Below, piece by piece: positions 44,370 through 57,000 of a DNA stretch of 64,000 nt. The stretch is from positions 3,280,631-3,344,630 of the forward strand of contig OZ024790.1 of assembly GCA_964017065.1 (NCBI GenBank), given 5' to 3'. Position numbers and translations under genes: made by a program. The notes beneath the pieces are model-generated. The model searched no databases, was not told the DNA's origin, and saw nothing but the letters and a program-made list of their open reading frames with translations. The stretch's first letter is position 1, and the number at the start of each line of letters is the position of its first letter. The DNA is from Haliclona indistincta (lineage: Eukaryota > Porifera > Demospongiae > Haplosclerida > Chalinidae).

Positions 44370-44992
44370 AGATGATCATGGAAGATATGAGAATATAGAC
44401 AAAGCATTCTCCCACAACAATACTCCACACAGTAAAATTGATTAATTTTCATTATTATTAGTGTTTTTGTTTTCATTGTTTTTTTATTATTATTTTGTAA
44501 TTGTTGGTTTACCAGCCAAAATTGACTGTTATTTTAATAAAAACAACAGTAATTTTTTAATATTCGTGACTCATCCTCTTCTCTGCCTTTTCTTAGTGGT
44601 ATAGAATGACTTTAGTACTGTCTCTGTTATGTATGCGTACTTGAACTTTAACTTTATAAATTGTCATTTTTTGAATTACTCCTGCGCGAAAAAAGATGCT
44701 ATGATATTTTAAATGATCACCTTTACATGTAGATTTGTTTTCTGTAGATTTGTTTTCTTAATTATTATTATTATTTGCTTTTGTTTTTTGTTTGCTTTTT
44801 GGTTTTTTTTTTTGTTGTTTTTTTTTCCTTGCTTACCTCTGTTAGTTTAGTTGTTTTCTTTGTTTCCCTTTCCTTACACCTTAGTGTTATAATAATAATA
44901 ATATAATAGTAAGAGCAATATATAAAAAATAATTACAAAACCTTTACATGTAGTCAAAATTAATTAATTACCTTCAATTTTTATCCTCATGC
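44370..44992. other. Intergenic AT-rich DNA
   Basis: T-rich runs and an (aat)n stretch near 44891-44910; no gene seen. A polyadenylation-like aataaa near 44535 could serve the Death-GTPase gene. Confidence 0.4.
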
Positions 44993-45280
44993 AGATACAA
45001 GTCACAGCTAGTGTCAAGCTTACTGAGGAGAGCAGCTATGTTGAGACCACACCTCTCGGTGATGATTCTAGCTCTGAGTTGCGTCCTCAAGCACTGGATT
45101 GTGAGATGTGACATGAAGGTGGTGTTTGATTCATTGGTTAGTAAACCTATCGTGGATTATAATACAAGGGTGGGTGCACATCACATTTGCAACTGTTATT
45201 TGTTGACATTGATAGTGAAGACGTCTGGTGTTAATTGTTCGGATGATTTACTTCTTTTCTTTGCCCTATTTGTCTTCCTC

Positions 45281-45379
45281 CCCCTCTCCCTCACTCACTC
45301 TCACTCCCTTAATTGCCCTCCCTCCCTTGCCCTCTCGGCCTCGATCCCTCTCTCCCTCCTCCTCTCTCTCTCCCTCCAC
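45281..45379 (+). repeat. Polypyrimidine tract, REXO1 copy 4
   Basis: A short CT-rich run ending at the exon-11 acceptor, much less expanded than in copy 3. Confidence 0.8.
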
Positions 45380-46489
45380 AGGTTCAGTGGTCTCACATCC
45401 CAGAAGACATGGTTGGTATTGACACTAGTCTGGAACAGGTCCAACAGCAGCTGCTCAATATGATACACAGTGATACTATTCTGATTGGACACAGTTTAGA
45501 GAGTGACCTCAGATCATTGAAGGTCGGTAAAATAGTCTACAAAAAACTGTTCTAGAATTGTGTTTGGATCTTGCCTAGCTCGTGGTTGGTGTAAATAATG
45601 AGTATAAAACTAGAAGGATTTCATAGAGTACCCTGGAAAAGTGGGGATTTCACATCCTAGCTGCAGTGTCCACTAGGTTCATGGTCAGAAAGTTAATTTT
45701 CTGCTGCTTTGGCGTCCAAACATAGCCTTGGACGCCTCAAAATCACTTTCAGAGGGCTTAACATTTCCTAGAGTATATCCCAGACTCCCTAAAAGTTGAT
45801 ATCAATCTTGAACACAATAGGAAAGCTCTCTGCCTTGAAAAAAATTCTGTATGAAACCCTGAACTAACATGTGCATGTGTAGAATTACAGTTTTGATCAA
45901 AATAATATCCATTGTATCATGATGATTGGTATTGGTTGACTACAGGTCCATTTAAACGCTCTCTCAAGAACCTCATGGCTGAACACCTTCACAAGTTCAT
46001 CCAGGACAACGTTGGTATGTATCCTCTCTAGATTGGTATCAATATTCATGTGTTAAGTCAAAACGGTGAATTTTATCTTTGTCACTAAGGATTGTAGGAC
46101 GAATGACAAAATTATTTTGATGATAAATTTTTGCTACTATGAAGCAGTAGTGTGTTGTGTGGTGTGTGTAGCCATGATTTTTTCAGATGTCATTGTAAAA
46201 ACTGTGGTGTAACTGTAGTATTTATTTGTGATCCAGTGGGTCAGTAGTAACCACGAGAGTCTCCCCTGTATAATTGCAGGACAACCACAACGATGGTTGT
46301 GGTTGCAGAATTTCCTGATCTGTTCCTTATCTCTATGTCTGGGTCATGTGAAAATAACAGACCATCAGTGAATATGTAACCCCTCAACGTGTGTATGTGC
46401 CGAGCCCAACCAAGCCTGTTGCGCTGTTTCATTCTCTTGACACGATCCCTCACTCCATCTCATTTGCTACTATCTGTTATCTTCATTAT

Positions 46490-46975
46490 CAGGAGCACAT
46501 GAACAGAAGGAGCGTGCAACTGTAAACCGCGCGTTAGTGCCAACAGTGTATAATTAGATTCACAGATGTGTGCTCAGAACTTCCATATTTGGAAGTTTTT
46601 GTGCTTCATTAAATATGCGTGACGTACGTTCTGTGCACGTGATACATAATAGATCTAAGACTAAGTGCGGCAAGAGAGAATGGCGCGAACCCCTCGACGT
46701 CTTAGTCAGGCCAGCTCCAAGAGAAAGCTGATCATGCTGTCTCCCCGGCGGATTCGTTTACAACAAGTGAAGAACTCGCCCGTGAGGCGCGCAATGAAAG
46801 CTTGGATGACCGTATTCAAGCTGAGCAACACCAGGCGCGCTCGCTGTCGACTTACCGAGTAATGCGCGTTAAATAGATATGACGTACGTTCATACCTAGG
46901 TAAAGCGGAAGTACGTCATTAATTTGTAAAGTGTTGGCACTGAAGTTGCACGCTCCTTCTGTTCATGTGCTCCTG
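46490..46975. mobile_element. hAT-like MITE in REXO1 copy 4
   Basis: The ends are caggagcacatgaacag and ctgttcatgtgctcctg, exactly inverted, flanked by a 7-base TCATTAT on both sides. Its small ORF (46665-46862) has no recognised family and is not called a gene. Confidence 0.75.
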
Positions 46976-47445
46976 TCATTATCTATCATCATAATCTCTA
47001 TTCTCTCTTCAGATGGTGGTCATGATAGTACGGAGGATTCTATCTCATGTATGGAGCTCATGATATGGAAGGTCAAACAGGATCTGCAACGTACAACTCG
47101 CAGGGGATCACAATCTTGAAATTCATTTCAGCTACCTCAAAAAAGACCACGCACAGGTGTAAAAAAATTATGGAGGACAACTATTTCAAACTAAGTCACA
47201 ATTATTTATTTTATAGTTCTCAATTTTTGATCATTTATGCTACAAATTTTTATTGGACTGTATCCCAATTATCAGTGTCTTTGTACCAATTAGTTAAGAC
47301 AATTTTACTAATTCAATAATAGTGAAGCCTTATAGTTCAGTGAAATGTCAACAAATGAGTTACAAACTGTGCTAATGGTATATGCTACTTGTTTGAGCTA
47401 AAGCATGGTTTGGTAACTATGGACACGCGAGCACGATGGGTGGGT

Positions 47446-48395
47446 CTAATTATTTCTTGCGTCGTACACCTGTCTGCCCGTTCCAAAATCTGTCATACCA
47501 CTCCGCGATGCACCTTTGTTTGAGCCCATCTGAAGTCCAATGACATTCCTGCCCTCTGCTAACTTCTCCTCGGAAAACTCTCGGTGTTGCTGCTGTGCTC
47601 GCTTGGGCCCGAACTGAGGTCCATCGTAGTCTGGTTTGCTCTGAGCAACACTGCCCAGTGTAACAAAAGTGGTTAATACCTGTTAAAAGAAGGTAGTCAA
47701 AGAGAAGGACCATGGGTGTGAGAGGTACGTACCTGGTTAAGGTTAATTGCTCCATGGAGACTCTCTGTCTCAAACAGACCCGCTTCGTCCACTCCGTATT
47801 CCTTGCATCCGCTCAAGAAGAGCCCGATGGTTTCTCTCTAAAGGAGCAAGCAAGTGAATTAGTCAAGTACATCACCTAGTCCCTGCGATAGAACATACCT
47901 GTATCTGCAATATTGTGCTTGGTCTGAGATTTCTAGATGGAACTTTCCACTCTGGATACAATGCCTTCAAAAACCTAAGATATGTTATGTAGTATCACAT
48001 TTACAGGTAGCTAGTTGGAAATGTGAAAAGCTACAAAACTACTGATCTAGAGTATGGTACAATTATGATGTAGCTACAACGATTGTACAGCATTTTTTTA
48101 CTGTACTACTGACTTGCACAGGTAAGTTCCATCTCTCATGCTCGCGTAGAATTTAGCTCCCTTCATTCCCTCACATGCATCGACCACAGCGTCGTCTGGC
48201 TCTGGTATAGGCTCCTCTGATACGGCCTCCAACCACTCTCTCACCTCGAACTCCAAATCCTCGTCATACTGGTCTTCAAGCTAGGAAAAAAACAGAACGA
48301 AAGGATGCAACTTGCAGCTTCTCCACAAAGCGTGCTCCTACCTTTTTTCGCACGTCAGCGTTTATTCCGGATTTGTTTGCTCTGAGTTCAGCCAT
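47446..48395 (-). CDS. Calponin/transgelin-like actin-binding protein
   Basis: Five exons on the minus strand: 48395-48342, 48280-48114, 47974-47899, 47837-47733 and 47679-47446, with consistent phases and 211 aa. Residues ~15-145 form a calponin-homology domain (DLEFEVREWLEAV, MRDGTYLCKFLKALYP, ETIGLFLSGCKEYGV, LHGAINLNQVLTTFVTLG). The C-terminus has one calponin-type repeat (VIGLQMGSNKGASRSGM then GTGRQVYD). This matches transgelin/muscle protein 20 size and order. Such proteins bind and stabilise actin filaments in the cytoplasm. The upstream intergenic gap to the RAVER-like gene is 411 bp. Confidence 0.92.
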
Positions 48396-48806
48396 TCTTG
48401 TTGCGAATTGTTGCTAGAATGCAAGACGACAGCTGTGGTTCGTGGGAGCCCTAGTTGTAAAACCACGTATGCAGGTGCACTGATGGTTTTGCATGATCGA
48501 GTACTATAATATGCGCATTGCATGGATGCTTGTGGAAACTCCGGCCTTTGATGCTTCGCCAAATTTGGCACTGTCTGAAGCTGTTTATAACTGTGAAGAT
48601 AACATCACAGCTAAAATAATTAGAGTTCACAAAGTGAAGGAATATGCAGTAATGGTGACAAGACAAGTAGATACACCAGTAAGTGATATATGAATTATTG
48701 GTGAGCAAATGAACTGAAATGAGTTATGGTATAACAAGGAAATTGTGACGCAATGACAAAACAAAAATAATTGATAATGTTTGCAGTTTTGAGGGCGTTT
48801 CCGCGT
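48396..48806. other. Intergenic between the calponin-like and RAVER-like genes
   Basis: No exon supported. It should hold the calponin-like promoter (minus strand) and the RAVER-like 3' end. Confidence 0.4.
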
Positions 48807-51800
48807 TCATTGCATTCGAATGCGCTTCAGAGGGTGAGTGAAAGGGATGCCTTGTTGGTGCTGACCAAGGAAAGGCTTGTCGTACACACTTCGTCCATTC
48901 TCCTCTGCCTCTTCGTCTCTTATCTCTGTCAGGTCTGCCCGGGCGTGTCGGCGCTTGTGCCCAGCTAGTACAGCTTGTCCTGTGGTCTCCTGATGCTGTG
49001 AAACACATCATCAAACAGAGGGTTATGAACAGAACAGTCAGTTGATGTAATGTACAGTACAGTAGAAAATTAGGCAAAAATACAAAAATTTGAAGAGCAC
49101 ACCAAAATTTGTCAACATTTTTTTGTGAAAGCTATTTTTTCTGACAATGATGATCATCAAAATTGAGGAAGTTCGTGAAAATTATGTTTATGGCACAAAT
49201 CTTGGATGTGTGGCGTCTGCACAATAACTTTATTCTTAGTGTCTGCTAATGTCATAGCTTTGTACTGTAATTAACTTGATTTTGTTGACAATAAAAGACC
49301 ACATTGTTCTAACATGTTCAGGCGATTGTGAGTAGACAATCCACAAATCGAATTGTTGTGGTTGGTTAATTCGATTGTACAAAATGCCCAAATCTAGTAA
49401 GCACTCTCTACCAGTACTCAACCTTGTGTAAACAATCAGAGAATCCTCAGATAGTACAAGCACCACTATCATAATCACACAACTGGATCTACCGTATTTT
49501 TTTCTAAAGATTCGGCACCTATTATTTTTTCGGCACCTTGTTACGGAAATGCATACTATACCTCTACATTTCGACATCACTTTAGTTTTTCGTCATAGCC
49601 AGTCAACAGCCTGTCGTGAAAAGTCCTGTGCGTCATAGGAACAGGGCTGTAATACCAAATAATGGGCAAGAAAATCTAAAATCATCACTTAATTTTTAGA
49701 AGAAATACGGTACACCCAAGTTAGATGAGGAATGATAGATTGAAACACAGCATATTGGGCAGTAATCTTGAATGCCAGCAATTGCATAGATGTTAGTACA
49801 TGTATTGTAAGGAATGGATGGTATCAGTTTAGACTTGAATTTGACCGGGAAGTTGCGTGTGTAAGTACAGCTCAGCCACTCCCGATGTAGTCTGGCAGCC
49901 CCGCCCCTTCGCATTATTGTGGAAGGGTCTGGCGTCAGTAGTATCAAAGAGTTGTACCAGTCGCAGGGATTTCTGCGATCCAATCAGATTGCAGAAACGC
50001 ACGGCAGAATCAATTAATTATGAATATTCATAAGCTAAGAACGTTCGCCTAGTAATCACGCAGTATTGGCTACAGTAAACGCGCTGTACACCTGTTGTGA
50101 GTGTTGTGACCATGCAAATGTCATGAACGAGCTACTGAACGTAATGGTTGTAAGTAAGAATGCTAGAGCTGGCTTGTACGCTCGACTTTGCAACTTAGGT
50201 TGTAAACACGGTACAGAAAGTGTCTATACTTTGCCTGCTCTCCATTGGCGCTTGAATTAGATGTCATAGTTTAATTTTTAAGCTGACCGAAGGTTGCTTC
50301 TTCCACCAATTTTGTGATCTAGATCGATAAAGCAAACAGCACACTGACCGCCGCCATTTTGTTACTAATTAACACGTGAAAATGTGACGTAATTTAAATT
50401 CCACTGGTACAACTGTTTGATACTACTGACGCCAGACCCTTCCACAATAATGCGAAGGGGCGGGGCTGCCAGACTACTCCCGATGTTAATATTTGGTAAT
50501 ACTGTACAGCTAGAAATATAGGAAGACAAAATTTTGGCGAATGTCCCAGATTTGCGTTTGGGGATTCTAATTTTGGCGCCCAGTGCCTGGCTCACGTATT
50601 GCTGTAATAGAAAACATATTTTGGCGACTCGGATGCTTGACGATTCGCCAAAATTTTAGTCCACCAGCTGTACAGTACATCCGAGGTAATTAATCACCCT
50701 CAGTTACATGTATATTATGGCCTTGAAAGCCATGGGTTAGCCAGTCTTAGCCTATACTTCTCTCTACCAGAGAAGGGAGGAGGTACATAAACTAAAAGCG
50801 TGTCACACCCTTAATTGTGATCTGCCCCAGACATTGACAGCTAAGCAATGTTGACCAATCATGTTGCGTTGTTGCGGGTCTCTATAGCTCATAATGGAAT
50901 CTAGCCATGTGGTGCAGATTATGATCCTGTGTACGGAGTTCTACTGAATAATTTTTTACAACACCCGTGTGTCCTTGCTCGTCATTTGTGTCGTTTCTGT
51001 TTGCTGTTGCTATGGTCTAAATCAGTTGGACAGCGCATCCAAGCGATGTAGAAGCGCTCACACCGTTACTCACTACAATCGGACACTTATAGCAACGGCT
51101 CTCAGGCTTCTACATCGCATAGATCCTTGGATGCGCTGTCTAACTATTATTTAGAGACACTACTTCGAGAGAAAAACCCAGCATACACACCTTTACAATC
51201 TCGTGCTTGGTAGTTCTTGTGACGGTCTCGTTCTCTTTATTAGAAGAGTCGGTAGAAGAACCAGTGAGTGTATTATCAGTGCTCGAGGATGAGGAGGACA
51301 GTAGGAGCTGCTTTAGAGATGTGTTGTAAGAGCTACTGGTTGGTAGAGTGTTAGTAGGGAGAGATACTAGAGACTAGGGAGAGAGAGGGAGGGAGGTAGA
51401 GAGGGAGGAAGAGAGAGGGATTTAGAGGAAGAGAGAGAGAGATAAAGGGAGAGAAAGAGAGGGAGGAATGGATTTAGAGAAGAAAGACGAGGGAGGAAGA
51501 GAGAGAAGGAGGGAGACAGTGAGTGGTATGCTTACAGGGGTCTATGCTAGAAAAACATAATAGAATTTCAGGTTTATGGTACGAAAAACTCAATGTAATA
51601 AAAATGGTTTGCTGATTTTTTTAACTTCGCAACCTTATTTTTCTGAGACATTAACCTATCCAATCGCATTTAAGAAGACAAAATTATTCAAATCTCAACC
51701 ACTGTTATGCTACAGCAAAATCCCAATGTGTTCACAGCATGATGGAGACTATGACATGAGATCAAGTAGCTATGTGTACCTGTACATGAGTTGTTTTAGT

Positions 51801-52190
51801 GTGGTCAGGAACGAGCATGTTGACTAGTGACACTGAAGGGGCCCCCCAGGAACACACAGGAGGGGTCGAGGTAGGGACCAGCCATGTTGAGGTGAGTGGG
51901 TGAGGATTGCGGGGCTGCAGTATACAGGCACCAGGACGGCAAGGCATACCGAATGATACTCTGATGTCGTGACCATCCAGTGAAGAGCAGTTCATGCTAG
52001 TTTGGGCTAGTTCAGCTTCTTGTGATGTGTTCATGTCAATAAAGGCAAACCCTCTAGGAGAGCCAACTGGGGTGAGAGCGATCTAGAGGGAGAGAGAGTG
52101 AGGAGAGAGAGAGAGAGAGAGAGGGGGGGAGGGGGAGGGGGAGAGGGAGGGAGGGAGGGAGGGAGGGAGGGAGGGAGGGAGGGAGGGAGG

Positions 52191-52277
<87 letters not shown>

Positions 52278-52990
52278 GGAGGGAGAGAGAGAGAAAAAGG
52301 GAGGGAGAGAGAGGGAAAGAATGGAGAAAGGAGAGAGAGTGAGGAAGGGTGGGAGAAAAGGAGAAGCAAAACAAAAGAAAGGTGTGGTAATTGCCAATAA
52401 ATAAAGACAATAAAATAATAGGGAAATTGTTATGCTTCACCTAAAATCGGCATTTAACAGTTGTAGATTACCTGACAGAAGTTGACTGTTCCATATCTGG
52501 TGAACACATTTTTAAGTCTATCACTGTCAGTCGTTCCCTTGGGCAGCTTGTCCACGAACAGGGTACACGATTGAAGATCCTCACACGTCTGCATACCATT
52601 GTCTGCAAAGTCAACACGAAGGCTACGCAGTCCAACTACTTTAGTCGCCATCTTTTGCTTCGCTATAAGTGCCTCGTCTCTTTTTGCAAACTCTACAAAA
52701 CCATATCCCTTGCTTCTCCCAGTCATAGTGCTGTACACGATGAAGCTACGTAAGATTTCCCCACAAGGAGCAAACAGTTCTTTTAGACGCTGGTTGGAGT
52801 AAGATAGAGGTATATTGCCCACAAACAGGAATGAGTCTGGATGACCGAAGGAGGCAGAAATACGACCAGAGCCATATTTTAATCCGTTGAGTTTCTGAAT
52901 GGCCTCTTTAGCTTGAGGCACATCAGGAAACAACAGCTTCACTACAGCACATAGACAGAGAGAAAGAGAGAGAGAGAAAGGGAGAGAGGG

Positions 52991-53021
<31 letters not shown>

Positions 53022-53484
53022 GAGAGAGAGAGGTAGAGAGCGGGAGATAGAAGATAACAGGAAAACAGAAAGGGTGCCAAATAATGGAAAATTTGACATG
53101 ACATAACCACGATCAAGATTGTAAGCAACATTTCCAGCTTTAAATTAAGCTATAGGCCTGGGGAAGAGACTATTCTAGCTATAGGCTATAACATTTCATA
53201 ACAGAGACAGCAACTTCACACTACTGCAAGCATAACTCTAGAATGCTAATGTGACTTTGAGAGACTGTTACTAACCTGTACCATCACGAGGTGTTGATAC
53301 TATGGTATAGTCCAGTCCATCCAGCACTTCATTGACAGTCTGAGAGGAAGACAGATACATGTATTAGTTTTACAGACATGATACGGTATTGGTTTTAGCA
53401 CATGCACATTGTAACAGGTACTCTTTCAACACACCACAACAGGTACCAGTCTGTGTACCCCTGACCTCTCTTCACACACACACA

Positions 53485-53527
<43 letters not shown>

Positions 53528-53850
53528 GCACGCACGCACGCACACGCACGCACTCTCTCTCACCTCCTCATTGCTATCAATGGGTAAACCAGAGAGTGTG
53601 ATCTTTCTGCGGCGACCAAACTCAGCATGCATCTCATTAACGTGCTTCATTTTCTCCACGACCATCTCTTCGTCCTTCACAACCTTCTCCTCATTGGGCT
53701 GAGTGACTGACAGACAAGAGGTTGACACTAAAAGGTGTGAAAATTACCACTTTCCTCGGCAATGTCGGGTGTGTTACCAGTCTCAGGCACTCTACAGGCG
53801 CTCTTTACCTGCACGGCGGCCTCTTCGTCAGCTCCTCTCGCGCGCTTCAT
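48807..53850 (-). CDS. RAVER-like RNA-binding protein (three RRMs)
   Basis: Seven exons on the minus strand: 53850-53809, 53698-53564, 53339-53276, 52941-52472, 52082-51780, 51373-51191 and 48995-48807; all phases agree, 461 aa. The first RRM starts RRRKITLSGLP and is split by introns. The second RRM is complete in exon 4 (SFLFVGNIPLSYSNQRL, GRSKGYGFVEFAKRDEAL), and the third runs from TLFVDKLPKGTTDSDRL in exon 4 to GFAFIDM and DIRVSFG in exon 5. The order and the VDKLP signature match RAVER1/RAVER2 (PTB-binding splicing co-regulators). The region after the third RRM is Ser/Thr-rich and ends with a charged tail (GHKRRHARAD). RAVER identity is by recollection; the C-terminal exons are supported mainly by splice phase. 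Its promoter is divergent with the NLR gene. Confidence 0.85.
49888..50476. mobile_element. 589-bp inverted-repeat element with 9-bp target duplication
   Basis: The ends are tagtctggcagccccgcccc and its reverse complement, extended for ~75 bp (cttccacaataatgcgaagg at the right). CTCCCGATG flanks both sides (49879-49887 and 50477-50485). Nine-base duplications are typical of Mutator-like elements. No transposase; it lies in the last RAVER-like intron. Confidence 0.85.
51014..51160. repeat. Palindromic repeat in RAVER-like intron
   Basis: ggacagcgcatccaag and cttggatgcgctgtc, with gatgtagaagc and gcttctacatc inside, form a hairpin of ~147 bp. Confidence 0.75.
51374..51530 (-). repeat. Polypyrimidine tract upstream of RAVER-like exon 6
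   Basis: GA-rich on plus, CT-rich on the sense strand, adjoining the exon-6 acceptor (ctccctag). Confidence 0.8.
52083..52370 (-). repeat. Polypyrimidine tract upstream of RAVER-like exon 5
   Basis: (GA)n and (GGGA)n on plus, sense-strand pyrimidine, ending at the exon-5 acceptor (ctctag). Confidence 0.9.
52952..53045 (-). repeat. Polypyrimidine tract upstream of RAVER-like exon 4
   Basis: GA-rich on plus, sense-strand CT tract just before the exon-4 acceptor (gtgctgtag). Confidence 0.85.
53475..53560. repeat. (CA)n/(CACG)n microsatellite
   Basis: cacaca units followed by cacg/gcac units in the intron next to RAVER-like exon 2. Confidence 0.9.
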
Positions 53851-54007
53851 GTTCTAACTGTGAAACAGCTTCTCTCAACGCTCTCCAGAGAATGCGCCTC
53901 AATTTTGAATCACGGCTGATTCGTCACGTGGGTTCTATATCACGTGATCACTGAAGCAACACGTGAGCTAGCTTCAACATTCCGATCCGCGATCGTGTTT
54001 TACAGCC
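53851..54007. promoter_or_regulatory. Divergent promoter RAVER-like / NLR 1
   Basis: 157 bp separate opposite ATGs. It contains two cacgtg E-box-like sites (gtcacgtggg, atcacgtgat), an acacgtgag site, and no TATA box. Shared control of both genes is inferred. Confidence 0.5.
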
Positions 54008-57000
54008 ATGGCTTGTTTTCCAGGCTCTGATGTTGAAATGAACAAGCCGTGTTCAGAGAGGCATTTGGCTAAAATTGCTCTTTCAATTTCAGTCGACTGG
54101 AGAGAGATATCGCCATTCCTCGATCTAACAGAAGCAGATGAACGAGAAATACTCGGAGCCGTCCCTCCCCTTTCGGTACGCTCTCAGAAAATAGCAATGA
54201 TGAGACTTTGGAAGAAAAGACAAGGAACAAATGCCACATACGAGCGACTGTGTCAAGTCTTTAGTGAGTGTGAAATGTCTGATCTTGTTGAGAAAGTTCA
54301 AAAGTTGCTGACAGGAAATAGCAACATGAGCTCATCATATTATGAAGGTGAGCAATTTAATGAAAAAATTTAATCTCTAGCTATGATATTTCAATTTCAG
54401 GCCCCTCATCCAATCCATCAGCTCATCCTAATCCAGCACTCAGCTCTTATGCGTCCTATCTCAGAGAATTATACACATCTTTATCCCAAAGCCACACCTC
54501 CCAACATTGGGCCCACCTCCCACGATGTGAGTTCATACAACTAGCAATGATTAAAAATGAGATGATACGACGCGGAGGACCTGAAGAGGAAATGATCAGA
54601 CTAGCACAGCAAGGAAACGTTGAAACAATTCTTCGTCATAAGGAATCTATTAACTTAGTTGACCTCTTCTCATCCCCACAGCAGTCACCAAATCCGCCAT
54701 CATCACCACCAGGTAGAATATGTCTTATCGAAGGAGCCCCAGGAGGAGGAAAGAGCACATTTGCTCGGCACATCTGCCATCAATGGGCGCTGGGCGCTTC
54801 TTGGTTAGCACGATTTGATGTGGTTATACTTGCTTACTTGCGTGACGAAGCCGTCCAGAATGCTACCGGTTTAGCTGACTTACTACCAGCTCGTGATATA
54901 GAAATGTGTCAAAGTAATTCCTCGCATATACAAGCTACTGATGGAAAGAATGTTTTGTTTGTTTTTGATGGATGGGATGAGTTTCCACCAGATTTGATGA
55001 AAGACTCACTCGTCTCCACTATACTTCGACAGCCACATAAACTTTCTCTTCATCAGAGTACTGTACTAATCACCTCTCGACCAGTGTCCTCAGGAAACCT
55101 GCTCAACATAGCTGATCGACGAGTGGAGATCCTGGGATTCACTCAACAACAGATCCGTGATTACATAGAGAAAGCTCTTGAAGGCAACAGTGCTCGCACT
55201 CAGCAACTAGTCCGGCATCTTGAAGAGCACCCAGTTATAGAAGGTTATTGCTATATACCACTTCATTTAGCAATACTTGTACACATATTCCTTACGATGA
55301 AGGGAGCCTTACCTACCACACACCATGAACTATTCTGCTCTCTTATACTCTGCTGCATAGTCCGAGAACAAGAAACACATGAACATGACACAATTTTACC
55401 AGAAATGTCCTCACTAGATGATCTTCCTGATGACCTTAAGTCTAAACTGAACAACCTTAGCTTATTAGCATACAATGGAATAAAGCAAGAAAAAATCATT
55501 TTTTATTTAAAAGACTTGCAAACATCTAATCTGCCTACCAATCTTCCATCTTTAGGGCTCCTTCAGACAACTGAGGGGTTCACACTTTGCAGTAAATCAC
55601 TTTCTTATAACTTTCTTCATCTCTCAGTTCAAGAGCTTCTTGCTGCTTACCATATTGCACAGATGGACTCTAATGAACAGGTCAAAGTATTTAAGAAATT
55701 GTTCGGAAGTCCTCGTTTTCAAGCCGTTCTACAGTACTATTGTGGCTTCACGAAATTAAACAATCCAGAAATACAACAATTCATATCTTCATATCATAGT
55801 GATATGTTTCGTCTTGAAAAATTTTTACCCATACTAAAATGCTTTTTTGAAGCAAAGCAGCCGTCTTTATCCCAGTTAGTTGATCCTACTAAGGTTATGG
55901 ACATTAGGAGATACCGCCCTCGTCAAGATATATATGTTTCATTATATTATTTAAGTCCAGTTGATTATCTTGCAGTTGGATATTTCATTGTCTCATTCCT
56001 GTCAACATGTGGACATGAGTCTAACACTAATACACCTACTTTGTATCTTCAAATAGAGCAACCCATTGATGATCATTGTTTAAAGTTATTGCTAGATGAA
56101 ATATCAAAGAATCCTATTGGAGGATTGCCAACATTACCTGGTGCTTTGTCAGATAAATTGGTGTTGAAGCTGTATGTGGCACATATCGATATAGACGGAT
56201 TGAAGTATATAGCATCTTACCTCAAAACTTTTTCTTTGATTGGTGAATTGACATTGAAAACTGAGAAAGAAGAGGTTGTTCCGAATGAATTTGTTATTGA
56301 AATCCTGCATTCGAACAATTCTATAACCAAACTGAGTATAGACTATATCTCATACTCATTCAGTAACTCGTTAACCATTAAATGTGCTTATCTGAACAAG
56401 CCACTTAAAGAACTTCATCTATCTTCACTGTCAGATGAACTGCTACACATCATTATCGCTGATCTTCAATACAGTACTACTCTTGTCAAGTTAAGCATAA
56501 GTAAAACTCAGTCTGGTATGACGGTGGAAACTGCTAGGGCTCTCACTATGATGCTTGAAGTAAACAAATCACTTGCACATCTTGTTGCTTCACACTTCTC
56601 AGACCATGAAGCTTTTTGTGTTTTCAAAGGTCTTCAATACAATACTACTCTGGTCAAGTTAAGCATAAGCAAAACTCAGTCTGGTATGACAGTGGAAACT
56701 GCTAGTGCTCTCACTGTAATGCTCGAAGTAAACAAATCTCTTACACATCTTGTTGTTTCGCACTCGAAGTATTTCTCAGACTATGAGGTTTTATGTGTTT
56801 TCAAAGGTCTTCAACACAATACTACTCTTATCAGCCTGGACCTGAGCAATTGTGATATAACTGCTGCAGATCCAGAAATCATTAAGTCACTCATGCTTCA
56901 GGAAAACAGTTGTCTTACGCACTTAAATCTTTCAGGAAACATTGATTTTTCAGACGCAGGAGCTCGATGCATTTTCGAAAGCCTCCAATACAATAGCACT

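Larger units (their letters stand above)
44993..47119 (+). pseudogene. REXO1: REXO1 copy 4, 3' exon fragment
   Basis: It matches REXO1 exons 10-13 only: 44993 to ~45169, 45382-45522, 45946-46014 and 47013-47119. Exon 10 has lost the segment after DCEM so that the Glu-Met codons run into TGA, removing the catalytic continuation. Exon 11 has an indel (catcccagaagac) that shifts frame. Exon 12 begins halfway, at PFKRSLKNL, and so lacks the VVDTA Asp. Exon 13 is intact. It cannot encode a working exonuclease. It sits just after the Death-GTPase gene, repeating the GTPase-then-REXO1 order of the upstream blocks. Confidence 0.85.

Noticed and set aside
46665..46862. 65-aa Arg/Lys-rich ORF, protamine-like in composition
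   Set aside because: It lies inside a CAGGAGCAC-ended MITE and shows no recognised family.
48493..48693. 66-aa ORF between the calponin-like and RAVER-like genes
   Set aside because: Short, no domain, and it overlaps the likely calponin-like 5' region on the opposite strand.
53389..53601. Thr/His-rich ORF
   Set aside because: Translation of the CA/CACG microsatellite in a RAVER-like intron.
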